Source: Oribacterium sp. WCC10 (GTDB taxonomy: Bacteria; Bacillota; Clostridia; Lachnospirales; Lachnospiraceae). From it: a DNA stretch of 64,000 nucleotides. The notes below the pieces were generated by a model that was not told the DNA's origin, made no database searches, and was given only the letters and a program-made list of their open reading frames with translations. Within the stretch, counting starts at the first letter, position 1. Each line of letters opens with the position of its first letter. Location of the stretch: the NCBI RefSeq assembly GCF_900113415.1, contig NZ_FOPH01000009.1, positions 62,001 through 126,000 of the forward strand, in the 5' to 3' direction. Positions 61,615 to 64,000 of this stretch are shown here, in pieces. The position numbers and the translations under genes were made by a program.

Positions 61615-62889
61615 CTATAATTCGTAATACGGTCGAAAATACTCTTTCCATATCCATCTGCCATTCTTATAGTACCCTGTCACAATCGAAGTTATCGCAT
61701 ATTCCATAGGAAGTTTTCGCTTCATCACACGATAGCGTCCGAAATCCCCCTGAACCTCATATTTCTCAAAATATCCGCCAATATTATCCCACAAGTATCC
61801 TTTTTCAAGTCTGTTTTCCGGCAATCTGTCCGTTTGCGTTGTCCAAAGCTGATACTGAATATATGTGGATCCATCATCCTCAAAATCAAAATCCGAATCT
61901 ACAACCCAATACAAAAATCCCTGATACTGATATACAAAGCAGTGATAATCCGGCCGCCATACACGTAATACACCCTTTTCGATAAAATCCGCATCCAGAT
62001 CTATACGTGTTGTCTCATTACCGCCTGCATAATTCACTCCTGCATCCGACACAAATACGCCTGTCGACAGCCCTATGAGCCATGGCCACTTGATAATGAT
62101 TTCATATTCCTTATCTTCGTCGACTTCTCCTGTTGCCATAAAACCTGATCGGGAATAATCATGGTCACAACCAAAATAATCATTTACATCCGGCCTTTCA
62201 ACCATCTGTACTTCCAGTTTCACATCACCTTTTTCCGATCGGAGAAAAAGATCAAAATCCGTCATCGGCTGCTCATATCGGAATGCAAAACCTGTCATGT
62301 TTATAACTCCATCATGGATGCCAGCGCTTTCTACCTGAAAGCAGTACATCCGTGATGTATCATCTGCCTGCGCTTCAGTATTTCCATTCCCGCAAACTAT
62401 AACAATACAGAATACAGCTATAAGTATCCCTACTGATGTTTCCAACGCACGAAAATGCTTTCCCGATGCTTTTTCCAGAATAAAGAATATCAACATCCCG
62501 ATTAAAGCACCTGATGTATTGGAAAACACATCATCCCACTCAAACAGTCCCCGCATAAGAACCAGTTGAAGAACTTCAACAGTTAATGATTGAAGCACTG
62601 CTGAAGCTACGACCACCGTAAATGTTTTCCACCTGCTGCAACACCTGTCCTTCAAAGCTGATGAAATCAGAAATCCAAATGGAATAAACATAGCAATATT
62701 GCCAAGTATCTCTCTTCCAATATCCGAATCCCCTGAAAGCCACTTCTTATATGACCAAAACAGGTCAAAACGTGGTGCCTGAAAATGGTTACGTCTACTG
62801 AACACCGTAAACCAAAGGACCGTGAATATGTATATGATTAAAATAAACAAGCTCCTGCTATGCTTTTTTTCCAATATAGTTCCCTTCAT
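61615..62889 (-). CDS. VanZ-like membrane protein with a long C-terminal domain
   Basis: The 424-residue protein has an N-terminal VanZ domain (about 10-175) with five membrane helices. Landmarks are LWFTVFSRR, ILGNIAMFIPFGFLISS and LTVEVLQLVLMRGLFEWDDVFSNTSGALIG. The following 240 residues are a hydrophilic, beta-rich part I do not recognise, probably outside the cell. VanZ itself raises teicoplanin resistance; most homologues have unknown roles. ATG 62889 with AAGGA six bases upstream is preferred over an in-frame start 22 codons earlier. Confidence 0.82.
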   Translation of the reverse strand: MKGTILEKKHSRSLFILIIYIFTVLWFTVFSRRNHFQAPRFDLFWSYKKWLSGDSDIGREILGNIAMFIPFGFLISSALKDRCCSRWKTFTVVVASAVLQSLTVEVLQLVLMRGLFEWDDVFSNTSGALIGMLIFFILEKASGKHFRALETSVGILIAVFCIVIVCGNGNTEAQADDTSRMYCFQVESAGIHDGVINMTGFAFRYEQPMTDFDLFLRSEKGDVKLEVQMVERPDVNDYFGCDHDYSRSGFMATGEVDEDKEYEIIIKWPWLIGLSTGVFVSDAGVNYAGGNETTRIDLDADFIEKGVLRVWRPDYHCFVYQYQGFLYWVVDSDFDFEDDGSTYIQYQLWTTQTDRLPENRLEKGYLWDNIGGYFEKYEVQGDFGRYRVMKRKLPMEYAITSIVTGYYKNGRWIWKEYFRPYYEL

Positions 62890-63085
62890 ACAAATCCTTG
62901 AATTATCTACATTAAAATATAGAAAACCATCATCAACGCTGCCTACCAAAATCATATATCAGTCAATCCATAAGTTCCACCAAAACCAGATCCGTTCCCG
63001 CAAATCACCTGCAGAGATAACCGGCTTCTGCAAGTATCCAAAGACTATTGGAAGTCGTGAAATCTCTGATATCATTCCTGCTTAA

Positions 63086-63114
63086 TTGAGAGACAGCCCG
63101 AATTATGCTACTAT
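63086..63114 (+). promoter_or_regulatory. Promoter of the AAA-ATPase-like gene
   Basis: TTGAGA (63086-63091), a 17-base spacer and TACTAT (63109-63114) lie 41 bases before the start codon. Confidence 0.55.
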
Positions 63115-63154
63115 TAGGCATAGATATGGACGTAGTGGAAAGAGGTGTATTCAC

Positions 63155-64000
63155 ATGCTGAAGACAGTTGGACTGGGTTTACAGGATTACGAAAAGGTCA
63201 TAACAGAAAATGCTTTTTACGTAGATAAAACTCATTTTATAAATGAATGGTGGCAAAGTAAGGATGATATCACATTGATCACCCGTCCGCGTCGTTTCGG
63301 AAAAACTCTGATGCTGAGCACTGTTGAGAAATTCTTTTCTGAAAGACAGGGAAACAACGAGGAACTCTTTGATGGATTAAATATTTCACAGGATACTGAA
63401 ATGATGAAAGAGTGCGGTAAATGGCCGGTACTCTTTGTTTCCTTTGCTGCCATCAAGATGGGTAATTATAAAGATGCGTTAATTCAGTTTAATCAGGTTT
63501 TTACGGATTTGAAAGTGAGCTTATCTTTTCTGGAGAAAAGTCTCACGGCTGATGAACGTGAATTATGGACTGAAATTAATTATAAAATGGATGCAGCTGT
63601 TTGTTCAAAATGCCTCAACAGTTTTTCTGCCTGGCTCAGTCGATATTATGGAAAAAAAGTAATAATACTGATAGATGAATATGACACTCCTATGCAGGAA
63701 GCATTTGTTGATGGCTATTGGGATGAAATCTCCGGTTTCATGAGGAATATGTTTAATGCTACTTTAAAAACAAATCCTAACATTCAGAAAGCACTGTTAA
63801 CCGGTATCACCAGAGTCAGCCGAGAGTCATTGTTTTCCGATCTTAACAATATCAATATAGTGACCATTTCATCAGACCAATATGCAGACTCATTTGGATT
63901 TACTGAAAATGAAGTATTTAGCGCCCTTGACGATTATGGATATGGGTCAGAAAAAGAAAAAGTAAAAGAATGGTACGATGGATTTAAATTTGGAAATATT
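63155..64000 (+). CDS. AAA-ATPase-like protein (PF09820 type), 5' part
   Basis: The frame is open from ATG 63155 to the window end, giving 282 residues. It starts LKTVGLGLQDYEKVITENAF and contains a Walker A (RPRRFGKTLMLS) and a Walker B-like VIILIDEYDTP. This is the AAA-ATPase_like domain, which in full-length proteins is followed by a PD-(D/E)XK nuclease-like C-terminal domain (DUF1703), here outside the window. The function of these abundant proteins is unknown; transposon or defence links have been suggested. GAAAGAGG precedes the ATG. Confidence 0.9.
   Translation, partial: MLKTVGLGLQDYEKVITENAFYVDKTHFINEWWQSKDDITLITRPRRFGKTLMLSTVEKFFSERQGNNEELFDGLNISQDTEMMKECGKWPVLFVSFAAIKMGNYKDALIQFNQVFTDLKVSLSFLEKSLTADERELWTEINYKMDAAVCSKCLNSFSAWLSRYYGKKVIILIDEYDTPMQEAFVDGYWDEISGFMRNMFNATLKTNPNIQKALLTGITRVSRESLFSDLNNINIVTISSDQYADSFGFTENEVFSALDDYGYGSEKEKVKEWYDGFKFGNI

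Noticed and set aside
62822-63085. 87-residue forward frame before the AAA-ATPase-like gene
   Set aside because: Most of it is antisense to the VanZ gene and it ends before the promoter. The last 30 residues might be a gene tail, but I recognise no family.

Overview
The window looks like a chromosome segment of a gut- or rumen-type member of the Lachnospiraceae (Butyrivibrio/Pseudobutyrivibrio-like). This is inferred from moderate GC, Gram-positive style ribosome binding sites, a sortase-type anchored giant surface protein, many GGDEF/EAL proteins, pectin and rhamnose use, and clostridial families such as DUF6765, KamA-type radical SAM and VanZ proteins. There is no rRNA or tRNA gene to place it more exactly. 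About 40 genes are recognisable; the first and last are cut by the window edges.

Layout. 1-8.1 kb is signalling: the end of a sensor histidine kinase, a reverse-strand operon of STAS protein, SpoIIE-type phosphatase and an unusual MATE transporter fused to an anti-sigma-type ATPase domain, then a membrane GGDEF protein and an AraC regulator. 8.4-11.7 kb holds hybrid cluster protein (hcp), with a good operator palindrome, and a zinc-ribbon membrane protein. 11.8-25.4 kb is one gene for a 4541-residue wall-anchored protein with about 21 Cna-B-like domains. 25.7-28.3 kb is a PAS-EAL-PAS-GGDEF protein.

28.6-40.5 kb is a coherent rhamnogalacturonan/rhamnose locus: GH105 unsaturated rhamnogalacturonyl hydrolase, a TRAP transporter (DctPQM), rhamnose mutarotase, rhamnulokinase, rhamnulose-1-phosphate aldolase, rhamnose isomerase and two AraC regulators. 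The likely flow is import of an unsaturated galacturonyl-rhamnose disaccharide, intracellular cleavage, and rhamnose breakdown to dihydroxyacetone phosphate and lactaldehyde. The rhaB and rhaD leaders share a hairpin with a compensatory base-pair change, next to the ribosome binding site.

40.8-49.0 kb encodes an S41-like lipoprotein and a reverse-strand run of poorly known envelope proteins. 49.4-57.4 kb is metabolic: cysteine desulfurase, KamA-type radical SAM, TenA, split chromate transporter, MetY and glycerol dehydrogenase. 57.4-64 kb carries an orphan HipB-like repressor with its operator, a chimeric gene remnant, a DMT transporter, oxidoreductases, a truncated ATPase, a VanZ protein and the start of an AAA-ATPase-like protein.

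Scattered throughout are at least a dozen copies of two related palindromic repeats with similar ends (ATGAYGYRAG). They look like small non-autonomous mobile elements, and several abut promoters. A separate 212-bp fold-back element lies between rhaM and dctP. No transposase, CRISPR array or prophage was seen.
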